A model generated the notes under the pieces. That model saw nothing but the letters and a program-made list of their open reading frames with translations, did not search any database and was not told where the DNA came from. Below, in pieces: positions 44,190-53,571 of a DNA stretch of 64,000 bases. Made by a program: the position numbers and the translations under genes. The DNA is taken from NCBI GenBank assembly GCA_934481385.1, contig CAKSPD010000007.1, positions 1-64,000 of the forward strand, given 5' to 3'. The DNA comes from an uncultured Oscillospiraceae bacterium. Lineage in GTDB: Bacteria > Bacillota > Clostridia > Oscillospirales > Ruminococcaceae. How positions within the stretch are numbered: the first letter of the stretch is position 1; every line of letters starts with the position of its first letter.

Positions 44190-45095
44190 TTATTTTCTAT
44201 TAATATATTCACAAGCTTTTATTCCGGCAACCGCACCGTCAGCAACAGCGGTTGCAAGCTGTTTTATATCTTTTTTACGGCAGTCACCTGCTGTAAAAAT
44301 TCCTTCTGCACAGGTACAGCAATCATCACTTATTATATATCCGTATTCATCAAGTTCAACAATATCAGAAAAAGCCTTATTTTCAGGAACTTGTCCTATT
44401 GCAACAAAAAGTCCCGAAACTGTTATATCATTTGGTATTTTGCTGTCATTGCTGATAACAGATATTGATTCCAGTTTTTCTGAACCGTTAAGAGCCGTTA
44501 GAGTACAGTTAAGCATATATGAGATATTTTCACGCTTTGTAAGTTTTTCAGCAAGAATTTTTTCTCCCTTGAATTCTTTTCGGCGATGTATTATATACAC
44601 CTTACTGCAATATTCAGAGAGTAAAAGAGCATCTTCAAGAGCAGTATTTCCTCCGCCCGCAACAGCAACAGGCTTATCTTTATAAAAAGCACCGTCACAC
44701 ACAGCACAATAGGATACGCCTTTTCCCGTAAATTTTTCTTCGTTTTCAATATTCAGTCTGCGTTTCTGCAAACCTGTGGCTATTATAATGCTTCTGCATT
44801 TATAACTGTTCTTTTCTGTAAAAACAGTTTTTTCATAGATTCCGTTTTCTATGGATATTGCGTTTTCATATTCAATATCAGCTCCAAGAGATAAAGCCTG
44901 TTCATAAAGAGCAGTAGCAAAATCATATCCGGATATTTTTTTTATTGCCGGATAATTTTCTATATCTGTCGCATTGACAATCTGACCGCCGTAATAGCTT
45001 TTTTCAAGAAGAAGAACACTTTTGCCGGAGCGAAGAACATATATAGCTGATGAAAGACCTGCTGTTCCTGCACCTATTATAATAACATCATACAT
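44190..45095 (-). CDS. trxB: Thioredoxin-reductase-like flavoprotein
   Basis: This 301-residue protein has the TrxB layout. FAD binding is by GAGTAG (8-13), NADPH binding by the GGGNTA motif, and the redox pair C130xxC133 lies in SYCAVCDGAF. A GDCRKK motif near the end closes the FAD domain. It passes electrons from NADPH, or in some clostridia from ferredoxin, to thioredoxin. The ATG at 45095 follows GAGGAG; a longer in-frame start at 45176 lacks a site. No thioredoxin gene is adjacent. The length and both motifs are normal, so an active enzyme is likely, though the donor is not certain. Confidence 0.88.
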   Translation of the reverse strand: MYDVIIIGAGTAGLSSAIYVLRSGKSVLLLEKSYYGGQIVNATDIENYPAIKKISGYDFATALYEQALSLGADIEYENAISIENGIYEKTVFTEKNSYKCRSIIIATGLQKRRLNIENEEKFTGKGVSYCAVCDGAFYKDKPVAVAGGGNTALEDALLLSEYCSKVYIIHRRKEFKGEKILAEKLTKRENISYMLNCTLTALNGSEKLESISVISNDSKIPNDITVSGLFVAIGQVPENKAFSDIVELDEYGYIISDDCCTCAEGIFTAGDCRKKDIKQLATAVADGAVAGIKACEYINRK

Positions 45096-45169
45096 AAATA
45101 AATAAATCTCCTCATAAAGATATATATTATAATATGTGCATAAAAGCAGTTTTAAATTCAAAAACAATA

Positions 45170-45198
45170 TTGACAAATTATAACCTGTATACTATAAT
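45170..45198 (+). promoter_or_regulatory. Sigma-A promoter of the lipoprotein gene
   Basis: Perfect TTGACA (45170-45175) and TATAAT (45193-45198), 17 bases apart. Confidence 0.85.
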
Positions 45199-45231
45199 TT
45201 AGTTATTATAATATGAAAGGTGACTTACAAA

Positions 45232-46125
45232 ATGAAAAAATACAAAATATCGGGAAAAGTCACAGCAATATTATTAGCTGTGACATCACTGACCGCCTGC
45301 GGTTCAGTAAACGAAACCTCTGTAAATGACAGCAGTTCTTCTGAAACTTCTGAATCCGCCACACAAGAAACTTCTGTTTCTTCAGAATTAAAAACAGAAA
45401 CCACTTCAACAATCAAAACTGACTCATATACAAATCCTGAAACAAGACCGGTAAACATATCAGAACCAACAACAGAAGAAAGCACTGTTTCAGAAAATGA
45501 AACTTCATCTTCCGTTTCAGAAACAACAGAAAAAGAAGAAACTGAAACGTCAGATTCTTCATCAGAATCCGAAAATGAAACAGTCAGTCAGGAGGCTTCA
45601 GATTACAAGACAGCATATATTGAAATGGCAGAATCACTTGATGACGGAGAATGTAAATTTAATCTGATTTATTTTGATGATGATGATATTCCTGAACTTG
45701 TTGCCGGAAGTGACGGATATTATACAAGTCTTTACACTTACAGTGAAGGAAAGGTTTATCCTTTAATGGAACACTGGTCTTATGGTGCTATGGGAAATAC
45801 AGGTTATGAGTATGTTCCGAGAAAAAACAATCTCCGCAATCGCAACAGTGACTATGCAGGACTCATTGTTTATACAACATATATGGAAATAGGAAAAAAT
45901 CATACTCTTGATACTATTGCAGAAATAGAAACTTTCAATTTTGATGACTCAAACGGAAATGGCATACCTGATGATGATGAAATGGATTCCGCAGGAAAAT
46001 ATATCAAAATATGCGTAAATGGTTCTGAAATTTCGGAAGAAGATGCTGAAAAATATAATATCGGAGATTATGAATTTATTTTTGTTTCGATGACTTTAGA
46101 CGAACTCAAATCAGAACTGAGCTGA
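45232..46125 (+). CDS. Ser/Thr-rich lipoprotein of unknown function
   Basis: This 297-residue protein starts at ATG 45232 after GAAAGGTGA. The signal peptide ends in a lipobox (SLTAC). Residues 25-125 are almost all Ser, Thr and Glu, a long flexible spacer typical of wall-crossing lipoproteins. The C-terminal domain (about 130-297) has a FDDDDIPELV segment and DSNGNGIPDDDE, both resembling calcium-binding loops of the VCBS/EF-hand kind. I do not recognise a named family. It may bind a ligand or calcium outside the cell. It stands alone between a promoter and a terminator. Confidence 0.75.
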   Translation: MKKYKISGKVTAILLAVTSLTACGSVNETSVNDSSSSETSESATQETSVSSELKTETTSTIKTDSYTNPETRPVNISEPTTEESTVSENETSSSVSETTEKEETETSDSSSESENETVSQEASDYKTAYIEMAESLDDGECKFNLIYFDDDDIPELVAGSDGYYTSLYTYSEGKVYPLMEHWSYGAMGNTGYEYVPRKNNLRNRNSDYAGLIVYTTYMEIGKNHTLDTIAEIETFNFDDSNGNGIPDDDEMDSAGKYIKICVNGSEISEEDAEKYNIGDYEFIFVSMTLDELKSELS

Positions 46126-46138
46126 ATATAAAAAAATG

Positions 46139-46168
46139 CCCCTTAATGCGATGCATTAAGGGGTTTTT
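46139..46168. terminator. Terminator
   Basis: Stem CCCCTTAATGC / GCATTAAGGGG with a three-base loop and short T run, between the convergent lipoprotein and chain-length genes. Confidence 0.85.
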
Positions 46169-46173
46169 GATGT

Positions 46174-47700
46174 TTACTTGATTTCAGCCTTTTCTTCAGC
46201 CTTTTCTTCAGATTTTTCCTCTGATTTTTCTTCAGATTTCTTTAAAGTTCTTTTTCTGTTTTCTTCCACGAGAGCTGTGAAGAATGAAAGGCATATATAT
46301 ACAACCACGATAAGAGCCTGTATTACAAATATTGCAGTAGATGAATCTTCAATAATATTCTTGACAGAATGTACAACAGATGATGTGCTTGCCGGAACAA
46401 GAACATTATAAGCATTTGCAAAAGCAACAGTAGTATAATATTCATCGGCAGTAGTATTGATATTATCTATAAGTTCCGTTACTTTTCCATTCAAATCATC
46501 AAAATATCCTTCAACCTTTTCAACCTTTGCATCAGAGCCTATCGGTTTTTCTTTAAGAGCCTTTATTCTCTGGTTATAGTAATTTACTCTTTGTGTAGCA
46601 GTTGAAACAGTATTCTGTGCAGAAATTTTCTGTTTTATGAGATTGTCATATTGTTCTGAAAATTTTGTTTCCTGAGTATCAGTGCTGTCAGTACCGTTTC
46701 CGAAAACCATAATAGTATCTTTCTGATAAGTATTTATTGAATCTGAAATTGTTTTAAGGTTTTCAGAAGCAATAGCTTTTTCGCGGTTAAGGGCATCAAT
46801 TCTGTACTGATAGTAGTCAATAAGTGAATCTTTATCCTTTGTGACATTATTTACAGTAACATATGAGGATATACGGTCTAAATCCATTTCCTGAATAGTT
46901 TTTATAGCTTCTGAAAGGTCTGAGAATGTATATCCTGTACTTGATGAACGGAAACGTGTTGTATCTTCTTCAGCAAGGTTTGAAACATAGCTTTTAAGTG
47001 TTGAAAGGGTAGAATCGAAAACATCAACAGCTTCAGCATAATCATATTTTGTATAATCAAGAACTGTAACAGCACTTCCGAGAGCCTTGTTGTATCCGTA
47101 TGTTTCAAAGAAGTAATCACGATAACATTCAAGAACAGTGTTGAATACTTCAACAGCCTGAGCATTATCAAATGTTGTCTGTGAGTAGTTGAATTTTACT
47201 TTATACTGTGTAGGATAATAAGTTACATCAAGCATAGCCTGAGCAGCACTTAAAGCACCGCTTGTTGCATTTTCATATACGCTTTTGTATGTAGTGATTC
47301 TGTCAAGAGCATTTGAAGGAATAATACCTTCAATAGAAATTCCCTGTCTGATTACTTCAAGTTCATCAAGAGAATACCCAAGTTCTGTAAGAGCACTTTC
47401 TATTACGAAAGGGTTTTTAAGGGAATTGACATCAAATTTATTTCCGACAGGGTCAAGACCTTCTTCTATTCCGTCAAAAGTAAAACTTACAAGAGCAGTC
47501 ATAGCTTTATGCTGGTCAGAAGAAAAAACTGCTGAGCTTGTTATTATCAGAACAGTTGACACGACAGCAGTCACAAGCCATACAAGAAAATATTTTTTTA
47601 ATTTTCTGAAAATACCTGAAAGGGAAATAATGACGCTGTCTTTTTCATCATCTTCATCTTTCAGAGTTACATTCAAATAACATTGTTCTTTTTTATCCAT
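46174..47700 (-). CDS. Wzz/chain-length-determinant-like polysaccharide co-polymerase
   Basis: This 508-residue protein has a transmembrane segment near each end (about 37-58 and 450-474) and a long, largely helical outer region with coiled coils (about 225-430). That is the polysaccharide co-polymerase layout. Such proteins control polymer length in capsule and exopolysaccharide synthesis. No Walker motifs follow, so any tyrosine kinase partner would be separate. The cytoplasmic tail ends in KSEEK/KAEEK repeats, an unusual charged extension. The start follows GGAGG at 13 bases. The family call rests on topology, since the sequence is divergent. Confidence 0.7.
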   Translation of the reverse strand: MDKKEQCYLNVTLKDEDDEKDSVIISLSGIFRKLKKYFLVWLVTAVVSTVLIITSSAVFSSDQHKAMTALVSFTFDGIEEGLDPVGNKFDVNSLKNPFVIESALTELGYSLDELEVIRQGISIEGIIPSNALDRITTYKSVYENATSGALSAAQAMLDVTYYPTQYKVKFNYSQTTFDNAQAVEVFNTVLECYRDYFFETYGYNKALGSAVTVLDYTKYDYAEAVDVFDSTLSTLKSYVSNLAEEDTTRFRSSSTGYTFSDLSEAIKTIQEMDLDRISSYVTVNNVTKDKDSLIDYYQYRIDALNREKAIASENLKTISDSINTYQKDTIMVFGNGTDSTDTQETKFSEQYDNLIKQKISAQNTVSTATQRVNYYNQRIKALKEKPIGSDAKVEKVEGYFDDLNGKVTELIDNINTTADEYYTTVAFANAYNVLVPASTSSVVHSVKNIIEDSSTAIFVIQALIVVVYICLSFFTALVEENRKRTLKKSEEKSEEKSEEKAEEKAEIK

Positions 47701-47767
47701 TGAAAAGTTTTAACCTCCGCAAATATTTATAAGATAAACACATAATATTTTTTATGTGTCAAAGATT

Positions 47768-47796
47768 ATTATATCATAATATATTTTTAACGTCAA
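47768..47796 (-). promoter_or_regulatory. Promoter of the chain-length-like gene
   Basis: On the minus strand TTGACG (47796-47791) and TATAAT (47773-47768), 17 bases apart. Confidence 0.8.
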
Positions 47797-47904
47797 TATA
47801 TTATAGCAAATTCCAGTAAATAACTAAAATCACATTTAAGCATACAGTTTGTTATTAATCATAATGCACAAAACATTCAGTCATAAAAACATTTTAAGCA
47901 ATAA

Positions 47905-47933
47905 TTGACAAATCTGTATAAACGATATATAAT
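47905..47933 (+). promoter_or_regulatory. Promoter of the AraC-type regulator
   Basis: TTGACA (47905-47910) and TATAAT (47928-47933), 17 bases apart. The open frame extends into this promoter, so the upstream TTG at 47905 is not the start codon. Confidence 0.85.
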
Positions 47934-47970
47934 AAAACTGATAGAATTTGTTCAGAAAGGAGATATTGAA

Positions 47971-48765
47971 ATGATTATTAACAGCATAGGTTACAATTGC
48001 TGTCAGGATTCCTGTTCCTTTTTAAATCTCCCTGAAAAAAGCACTGAAAGTCTTCTGATTCTTTTTAAAGACGATGCAATACTTAATGATGTAAACGGAA
48101 AAAATATTATAATTCCTGAAAATTCTGTCCTTATTTTCAAAAATCATTACAGAAAGTTCTGTCAGTATCTTTCTGAAAATTCTTTTTCAAGCGACTGGAT
48201 TCTTTTTGAATTTGAAAAAAACGAAGAAGAATCTTTTTTCAGTCTTGGGTTGAAATATGAAATTCCTTTTCATATGGATAATATCTGTTTTCTAAGTTTC
48301 TGTATAAAATCCATAGCCTATGAAAAGTATTCCCATAATATCAACAGTAATAGTTCCATACAGCAATATATGCTTTTAATGTTTAACTGCATAAGCAATC
48401 AGATAAATAAAAAATCAGCAAGTTCTGTAAAATGCGACAGTTATTTTGAAATTCTCTCCGGTATCAGAAATAAAATTCACAGTCACCCATATGAACAGAT
48501 TACTATTGACAGTATTTCCCGTGAAGTAAGAATGAGCAAATCGCATTTTCAGCATCTCTATAAAAAGTATTTCAATACCACATTTATTCAGGATTTGATA
48601 AACAGCAGAATTGAATATGCAAAAATGCTTCTTATACATACAAGCTTTAATATCAATGATATTGCTTTTCAGTGCGGTTACAATAATTATATACATTTTA
48701 CGAAACAGTTCAAAATTAAATCAGGAGTGACTCCTGCTGAATACCGGAAAATGTTCAGAAACTGA
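47971..48765 (+). CDS. AraC-family transcriptional regulator
   Basis: This 264-residue protein has a cupin-like N-terminal sensing region (about 1-140) and two helix-turn-helix motifs at the C-terminus. The first is ITIDSISREVRMSKSHFQHL; the second is the NINDIAFQCGYNNYIHFTKQF signature ending in GVTPAEYRK. AraC regulators of this form usually respond to sugars. It lies directly upstream of the GH74 xyloglucanase and in the same direction, so that gene is a natural target, though no operator is visible. The ATG at 47971 follows AAAGGAGAT. Confidence 0.9.
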   Translation: MIINSIGYNCCQDSCSFLNLPEKSTESLLILFKDDAILNDVNGKNIIIPENSVLIFKNHYRKFCQYLSENSFSSDWILFEFEKNEEESFFSLGLKYEIPFHMDNICFLSFCIKSIAYEKYSHNINSNSSIQQYMLLMFNCISNQINKKSASSVKCDSYFEILSGIRNKIHSHPYEQITIDSISREVRMSKSHFQHLYKKYFNTTFIQDLINSRIEYAKMLLIHTSFNINDIAFQCGYNNYIHFTKQFKIKSGVTPAEYRKMFRN

Positions 48766-48792
48766 AAAATAACTATATTTTTTGAAATGTGA

Positions 48793-48821
48793 TTGACTTT
48801 TTTTAAAAAATATGATAACAT
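48793..48821 (+). promoter_or_regulatory. Probable promoter of the GH74 gene
   Basis: TTGACT (48793-48798) with TAACAT (48816-48821) at 17 bases. The -10 box is weak, which would suit dependence on an activator such as the AraC-type protein upstream. Confidence 0.55.
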
Positions 48822-48860
48822 TAAATTACTATAAAATATTGATTTAAGGAGTGATTTTTT

Positions 48861-51491
48861 ATGAGTTTCAAGCTCAGAGCATTATCATCAGCACTTGCTG
48901 TTTGTATTTCTTTTTCTGCTGTTTACGGCATTTCTTCTTCTGTAAATACAATTCCTGCAAATGCTGCTGAATCCATTGAGGATTCAATGGATTGGGGAAC
49001 AGTAAAAATCGGCGGTGGCGGATTTGTTTCAGGTATAGTTACAGGTCAGAAAGAAATGTATGCACGTACGGACGTTGGCGGAGCATACAAATATAATTAT
49101 GAAACAGAATCATGGGAACAGCTTCTTTCATTTATAACTGATGCGGACAGAGGCTATCTCAGTGTTGACGCAATGGCTATTGACCCTACTGATGATAATA
49201 CAGTGTATTTCCTCTGTGGCTGTGCTTATTTTTCAGATGAAAGAACTGTTATCTTTAAGACAACTGACGGCGGTAAAACCTTTACAAAAATCGATGTTTC
49301 TTCTGAAATAAAGGTAATGGGAAACGGTGACGGACGTCATTGCGGTGAAGCAATTGCTGTTGACCCTGATAACCCTGATGTTATCTATTGCGGTGGTGAC
49401 GTTGCATTCGGAAAATCAGCACTTATAAAGTCAACTGACGGCGGTATGACATGGAGTCCTGTTATAGGCTACGATGACCTCGGACTTTTCTCTGAAACAA
49501 CAAAATGGCCTACATGGAAAGATACTCTTGCAAGGTCTGTTACTTCTGATGCATATAACAATCAGAACGGTGTTGCAACAATTGCCATTCAGGACGGAAA
49601 GGTTTATGTCGGTACAAGTATAAAGGGCGTTGAAAATGTACATGTTGCAGATATGAAGGACGATAAGTTCACTGTTCTCAGCAAAGACCTCCCGACAGGT
49701 TCATTTCCTGCAAGAATCAACAAGGACGCAAACGGAAATCTCCTTATAAACTATGTCGGAGCTTTGGCATTCGGAGGTTCAGGCGGTTCAATTTACAGAT
49801 ATGACACAAAGGCAGGAACTGTTACTGATATTTCACCAAAAGAAAATACCAGTTTCAGTGCATGTGTAAGTCTTCCGGATGATGCAAATACACTTGTTGC
49901 AACTACATGTGGCGTATGGTCATCACAGCTCTGGTATAAAGATGCATGGAATGATGACAAGGTATGCTGGGGTGACCAGTTCTACCGTTCTACTGACGGC
50001 GGTAAGACATGGGAATCAATAACTCCGGGTAATGAAAAATCATGGGGAGGACCGCTTCAGGCTGATTATCTTCAGGACGGCGGTTATGACTGGATAAGAA
50101 ACAAGGCTATTCACTGGTGCGGTGCGATTGTTCTTGACCCAAGAAATTCCGACAGAATATTCCTTACATCAGGAAACGGTGTTTTTGCATGTGATAATAT
50201 ATGGGACGAACTTCCTCAGTATTACTTCCATCCGGACGGCATAGAAGAAGTTGTTGCACTTGATATGGTAAGCGTTCCTGGAGGCAATCCTTATTCTGCT
50301 ATCGGTGACTATGACGGATTTGAACATGCAGACCTCACAAAACCAGGAAAACAGCATTCACCTAATATGGGTTCAACAGGAGCGATTGCATACTGCCCTC
50401 AGAATCCTGATGTAATGATTAGAATTGCTGAAAATCAGAATGATGTTTCAAGCGGTTTCTATACTCTTGACGGCGGTGAAACATGGACAAAGATGTCAAA
50501 TTCTCCGGGAGGAAAGGCAGCTATAACACAGCTTGATAAAGATACTTACCGTTTCTTCAAATCAGGCAAAGATGACGGAGCTGTAAGCTATTCAGATGAT
50601 TTCGGCGAAACATGGCAATCTTGTAGCGGTATCCCTTCAACATATGGTTCAAAGCCTACTTATATGTTCGTTGAACCTGACCAGCCCAATGTAGTATATG
50701 CTTATGCAACTTACTATAATTCATCATGGTCATATTCAAAGACTGAACCTGATATTACAGATGCATGCTACAAATTCTGTATCAGTACAGATTACGGCAA
50801 GACATTTACAAGCACTGATATATGCAAATATGATATGTGCGACAGTGCTGCAAGAATAGCATATCTCGGTGAGGGAGAGCTTATACTCGGTGCAGGCTGG
50901 AACGGTATGTATCATGTAAGTGTAAAAGACGGAAAGATTACTTCAAACGAAAAAATTGACGGTGTATCATACTGTAAGACAGTAGGTTACGGAGCTCCTG
51001 AAAAGGAAGGCGATGTAAATACACTTTATATTTACGGCAAACCGGAAGATTCTGACCCTGAAGGAATTTATCGTTCACAGGACGGCGGTAAAACATGGGT
51101 ATGCATAAATACTGAAAAGCTTTATGGCGGTACAGGAAACGGAAACTTCCTTGTAGGTGATATGAACGAATTCGGTAAGGTTTATATGTCAACAGTAGGT
51201 TGCGGAATTGTTTACGGACAGCTTTCCGGCAATACAAACCCGACAACAAAGCCGACAGGTTCAACAAGTGCAGATACTCTTTACGGTGATGCAAACCTTG
51301 ACGGTGCAGTTGATATTGCAGATGCAGTAGCAGTAGCTTCATATGTAGGCGATTCAAAGGCAAACGCTCTTAAAGCTCAGGGACTTATCAATGCAGATGT
51401 TCAGGGCAACGGAAACGGCGTAAATGCAAGTGATGCTCTTACAATTCAGCAGTATATTGCAGGCGTTTTAAAGGAACTTCCTGTAAAATAA
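48861..51491 (+). CDS. Secreted GH74 xyloglucanase with dockerin
   Basis: This 876-residue protein has a signal peptide (1-36). The GH74 twin beta-propeller covers about 42-785, with repeated STDGGKTW-type BNR motifs. ARTDVGGAYKY near the start carries the probable catalytic Asp (D71), and the WIRNKAIHWCGAI strand matches the second catalytic region. A short Thr/Pro linker precedes a type I dockerin (GDANLDGAVDIADA and ASDALTIQQYI). It cuts xyloglucan, or related beta-1,4-glucans, within the cellulosome. AAGGAG fixes the ATG. The AraC-type regulator upstream may control it. Confidence 0.94.
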   Translation: MSFKLRALSSALAVCISFSAVYGISSSVNTIPANAAESIEDSMDWGTVKIGGGGFVSGIVTGQKEMYARTDVGGAYKYNYETESWEQLLSFITDADRGYLSVDAMAIDPTDDNTVYFLCGCAYFSDERTVIFKTTDGGKTFTKIDVSSEIKVMGNGDGRHCGEAIAVDPDNPDVIYCGGDVAFGKSALIKSTDGGMTWSPVIGYDDLGLFSETTKWPTWKDTLARSVTSDAYNNQNGVATIAIQDGKVYVGTSIKGVENVHVADMKDDKFTVLSKDLPTGSFPARINKDANGNLLINYVGALAFGGSGGSIYRYDTKAGTVTDISPKENTSFSACVSLPDDANTLVATTCGVWSSQLWYKDAWNDDKVCWGDQFYRSTDGGKTWESITPGNEKSWGGPLQADYLQDGGYDWIRNKAIHWCGAIVLDPRNSDRIFLTSGNGVFACDNIWDELPQYYFHPDGIEEVVALDMVSVPGGNPYSAIGDYDGFEHADLTKPGKQHSPNMGSTGAIAYCPQNPDVMIRIAENQNDVSSGFYTLDGGETWTKMSNSPGGKAAITQLDKDTYRFFKSGKDDGAVSYSDDFGETWQSCSGIPSTYGSKPTYMFVEPDQPNVVYAYATYYNSSWSYSKTEPDITDACYKFCISTDYGKTFTSTDICKYDMCDSAARIAYLGEGELILGAGWNGMYHVSVKDGKITSNEKIDGVSYCKTVGYGAPEKEGDVNTLYIYGKPEDSDPEGIYRSQDGGKTWVCINTEKLYGGTGNGNFLVGDMNEFGKVYMSTVGCGIVYGQLSGNTNPTTKPTGSTSADTLYGDANLDGAVDIADAVAVASYVGDSKANALKAQGLINADVQGNGNGVNASDALTIQQYIAGVLKELPVK

Positions 51492-51499
51492 AACAATAA

Positions 51500-51529
51500 A
51501 AGGAGGAATTTTTATTCCTCCTTGCTTTT
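51500..51529. terminator. Terminator after GH74
   Basis: Stem AAGGAGGAAT / ATTCCTCCTT, four-base loop, followed by a broken T run. Confidence 0.82.
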
Positions 51530-51536
51530 TATTATA

Positions 51537-51773
51537 TTATATTTTACTTACGATAATTCTTGAAGAATCATCTGAACGCAGAGCAATTACAGCTCCTCTT
51601 ATTAAATATGCAGTCGGGTCACCTGAAATGCTTTTTTTCAGACAGTCAACATTTGTCCCCTCAATAAGACCTATATCCCGCAGACGTTTACGCATATTTC
51701 CCTGAATAAGAAGTTTTTTGACTCTGCATTTTTCACCTTCATTAAGGTTATTCAATGTACAGATATTTTTCAT
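51537..51773 (-). CDS. FeoA-domain protein (orphan)
   Basis: This 78-residue SH3-like FeoA protein has LNEGEKCRVKKL, MRKRLRDIGLIEGTNVDCL and AYLIRGAVIALR. FeoA proteins usually assist the Fe2+ transporter FeoB, but no feoB is adjacent. The gene lies between the GH74 gene (convergent) and the phage head module (same strand, 86 bases upstream). GGAG precedes the ATG. Solitary FeoA paralogues are common in clostridia and their role is unclear. Confidence 0.88.
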   Translation of the reverse strand: MKNICTLNNLNEGEKCRVKKLLIQGNMRKRLRDIGLIEGTNVDCLKKSISGDPTAYLIRGAVIALRSDDSSRIIVSKI

Positions 51774-51859
51774 TGTTTTCTCCGTAAAAATATTTCAGAA
51801 ATCTTGAAAGATTTTCTTGTAATATTATATGTTTCTGAAAAAAATGTGTTACAGAGCAT

Positions 51860-52780
51860 TTATGAAAAATCATCGAAATAAACACCGGTTCTTGTAAACA
51901 CTCCCTTAGGAGAACCTTTTATATTTACAAGCCCGATTTTTTTTGTATCTATGGATTTGAAGGATATTGTATCAGTCAAATCCTCACCGTTATATCCTGA
52001 ATATTCAATATAATAGCAAAGTCTTGCCTTGTTTGAAACTTTATTTCTGAATAAGAGAGCCTGCTGAGGATTATAAAGAAATTCCCTGTCGAAATCAATA
52101 TATTTATGCCTTATTATTTTATTTGCGGTTACTCCGGAATCTTCAAGGGAATATGTTCCATAATTTCCCTCAATATCAGGCATATCGAAATTGCTTATAA
52201 GATTTGAAAAATCGTTGAGAATACCATAAGCAGTAATACCTGAATCAGAAAAGGAAAAATGAGCAGGCTGAGGTTTCGGAGTAATTCTGACACAGTTAGC
52301 AGATTCTATAAAAGGATATGAACCGCACAGCTTATATGCAAGGGTAACAACACCGTCCCACATTGAAGAACGGTTCTGAACGAAAATATAGTTTTCAGAA
52401 TTTGAATTATCTTCGTGAGTTATATAATTAAGGGAATAATAATTATCAAGCAGACTGTTGAGTGATATATTATTTTTAATGCCGGCTTCAATCTGATTCT
52501 GTAAAAGCAGGGAAGTGAATCCCCTTGAAACAATTTTACCTGTTTTAACACCGTCTTTTTCAGATATTTCAAAAGAATCGACAAGTCCATGATGAATAGT
52601 TTTATTGTCTATAATCAGGAGAATTTCACATACAGAAAGATAATCTGAATTTCCGGCAATAAATCTTGCAGTAAGCATTGTATAAGGAGTGTAGAGATTT
52701 TTTTTAAAACTGAATGAAAGAATTTCGGGTTCTTCAATATATGAGGCGTTTGTTTTTTTTATCTGAATTTTAATTTCCAT
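51860..52780 (-). CDS. Phage tail/baseplate-hub-like protein
   Basis: This 306-residue protein opens with beta strands (MEIKIQIKKTNASYIEE). It contains SFEISEKDGVKTGKIVSRGFTSLLLQNQIEAG and a lysin-like SMWDGVVTLAYKL segment, recalling gpD/gp27-type hub proteins. The match is by pattern only. It is the last gene of the module, where tail genes would begin, and no further tail genes follow. The ATG at 52780 lies nine bases after GGAGG; a TTG at 52789 is in frame but overlaps the site. It overlaps the gene before it by 11 bases. Confidence 0.6.
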   Translation of the reverse strand: MEIKIQIKKTNASYIEEPEILSFSFKKNLYTPYTMLTARFIAGNSDYLSVCEILLIIDNKTIHHGLVDSFEISEKDGVKTGKIVSRGFTSLLLQNQIEAGIKNNISLNSLLDNYYSLNYITHEDNSNSENYIFVQNRSSMWDGVVTLAYKLCGSYPFIESANCVRITPKPQPAHFSFSDSGITAYGILNDFSNLISNFDMPDIEGNYGTYSLEDSGVTANKIIRHKYIDFDREFLYNPQQALLFRNKVSNKARLCYYIEYSGYNGEDLTDTISFKSIDTKKIGLVNIKGSPKGVFTRTGVYFDDFS

Positions 52781-53165
52781 TCTGAACAACCTCCGAAATT
52801 TGAGGAACTGAAAAAACGAGCTTTATATCAGTGACAGATAAATTTTTGCTTTCAGCAGAATATGATTTAAGAACGCCTGAAGAAAAGGAAATATTTTTAT
52901 ACTGAAAGCTTAAAGGAGTTTTATTCCTGAGAATATTTTCAGCATATATTACAAAGTTTTTGAAATCCGAATCGCATGCAAGTCTGCCACTGAGAGTAAC
53001 GGAAGTATTTCTGATACTTCTGTTAGTTACAGAATTACCGCCGGATATATTTGACTGTTCATTTATTACAGAAAATCCGGCTATTTTTATATATTCAATA
53101 AACATACAGAAAGTACCGATATTTATCTGAACAGGAACAGGATTTACAGATTCAAAATCATTCAT
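52770..53165 (-). CDS. Small phage structural protein, unassigned
   Basis: This 131-residue protein is mostly beta-strand by pattern (FCMFIEYIKIAGFSVINEQ, SVTLSGRLACDSDFKNF). It sits between a connector-like protein and the hub-like protein, with small overlaps on both sides, where tail-tube or tail-terminator genes usually lie. I do not recognise its family. AAGGAG precedes the ATG. Confidence 0.55.
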   Translation of the reverse strand: MNDFESVNPVPVQINIGTFCMFIEYIKIAGFSVINEQSNISGGNSVTNRSIRNTSVTLSGRLACDSDFKNFVIYAENILRNKTPLSFQYKNISFSSGVLKSYSAESKNLSVTDIKLVFSVPQISEVVQNGN

Positions 53166-53571
53166 CGGAAGAAATCTCCTTTCTGAAGATTCCCTCCATA
53201 CAAAAGCTGTATTTTAGAACGAGCTTTTTCAGATTTGTATCAGGTTTGAGAGAAATTTTTTTGACCTTGTGAATATGATAATCAGAATCATTAAGCTTAG
53301 GGAGTATGTATTCGCTGAAAAATCTGAATAAAATTTCAGCGGAGCAGTCAGCAGGAGCATTTACGCTTATTTCCACAACAGCAGAAAACGGAATGAATAT
53401 GACATCAGGAGCATATACAGGGTTATATGTTTCAAATTCAGTGACATTTATATAGGTTAAAATACCGCTGTTCTTGCTGTAATAGGGAATTGAATCAAAA
53501 GCAGAATAAACATTTTTATAATCAGAGCTTATCAGAGAATTTCTGATGTTGTTTATAATAGTTTCAATCAT
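53158..53571 (-). CDS. Small phage structural protein, possible tail completion protein
   Basis: This 137-residue protein resembles in size and placement the tail-completion or head-closure proteins that follow connectors. It has a short helical start (IETIINNIRNSLISSDY) and then beta-rich segments ending in KLVLKYSFCMEGIFRKEI. It overlaps both neighbours by eight bases. The family is not recognised; the role is inferred from gene order. Confidence 0.5.
   Translation of the reverse strand: MIETIINNIRNSLISSDYKNVYSAFDSIPYYSKNSGILTYINVTEFETYNPVYAPDVIFIPFSAVVEISVNAPADCSAEILFRFFSEYILPKLNDSDYHIHKVKKISLKPDTNLKKLVLKYSFCMEGIFRKEISSDE

Noticed and set aside
47905..47970. N-terminal extension of the AraC-type protein from TTG 47905
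   Set aside because: The TTG is the first part of a TTGACA -35 box with TATAAT 17 bases downstream. A strong ribosome site precedes ATG 47971.
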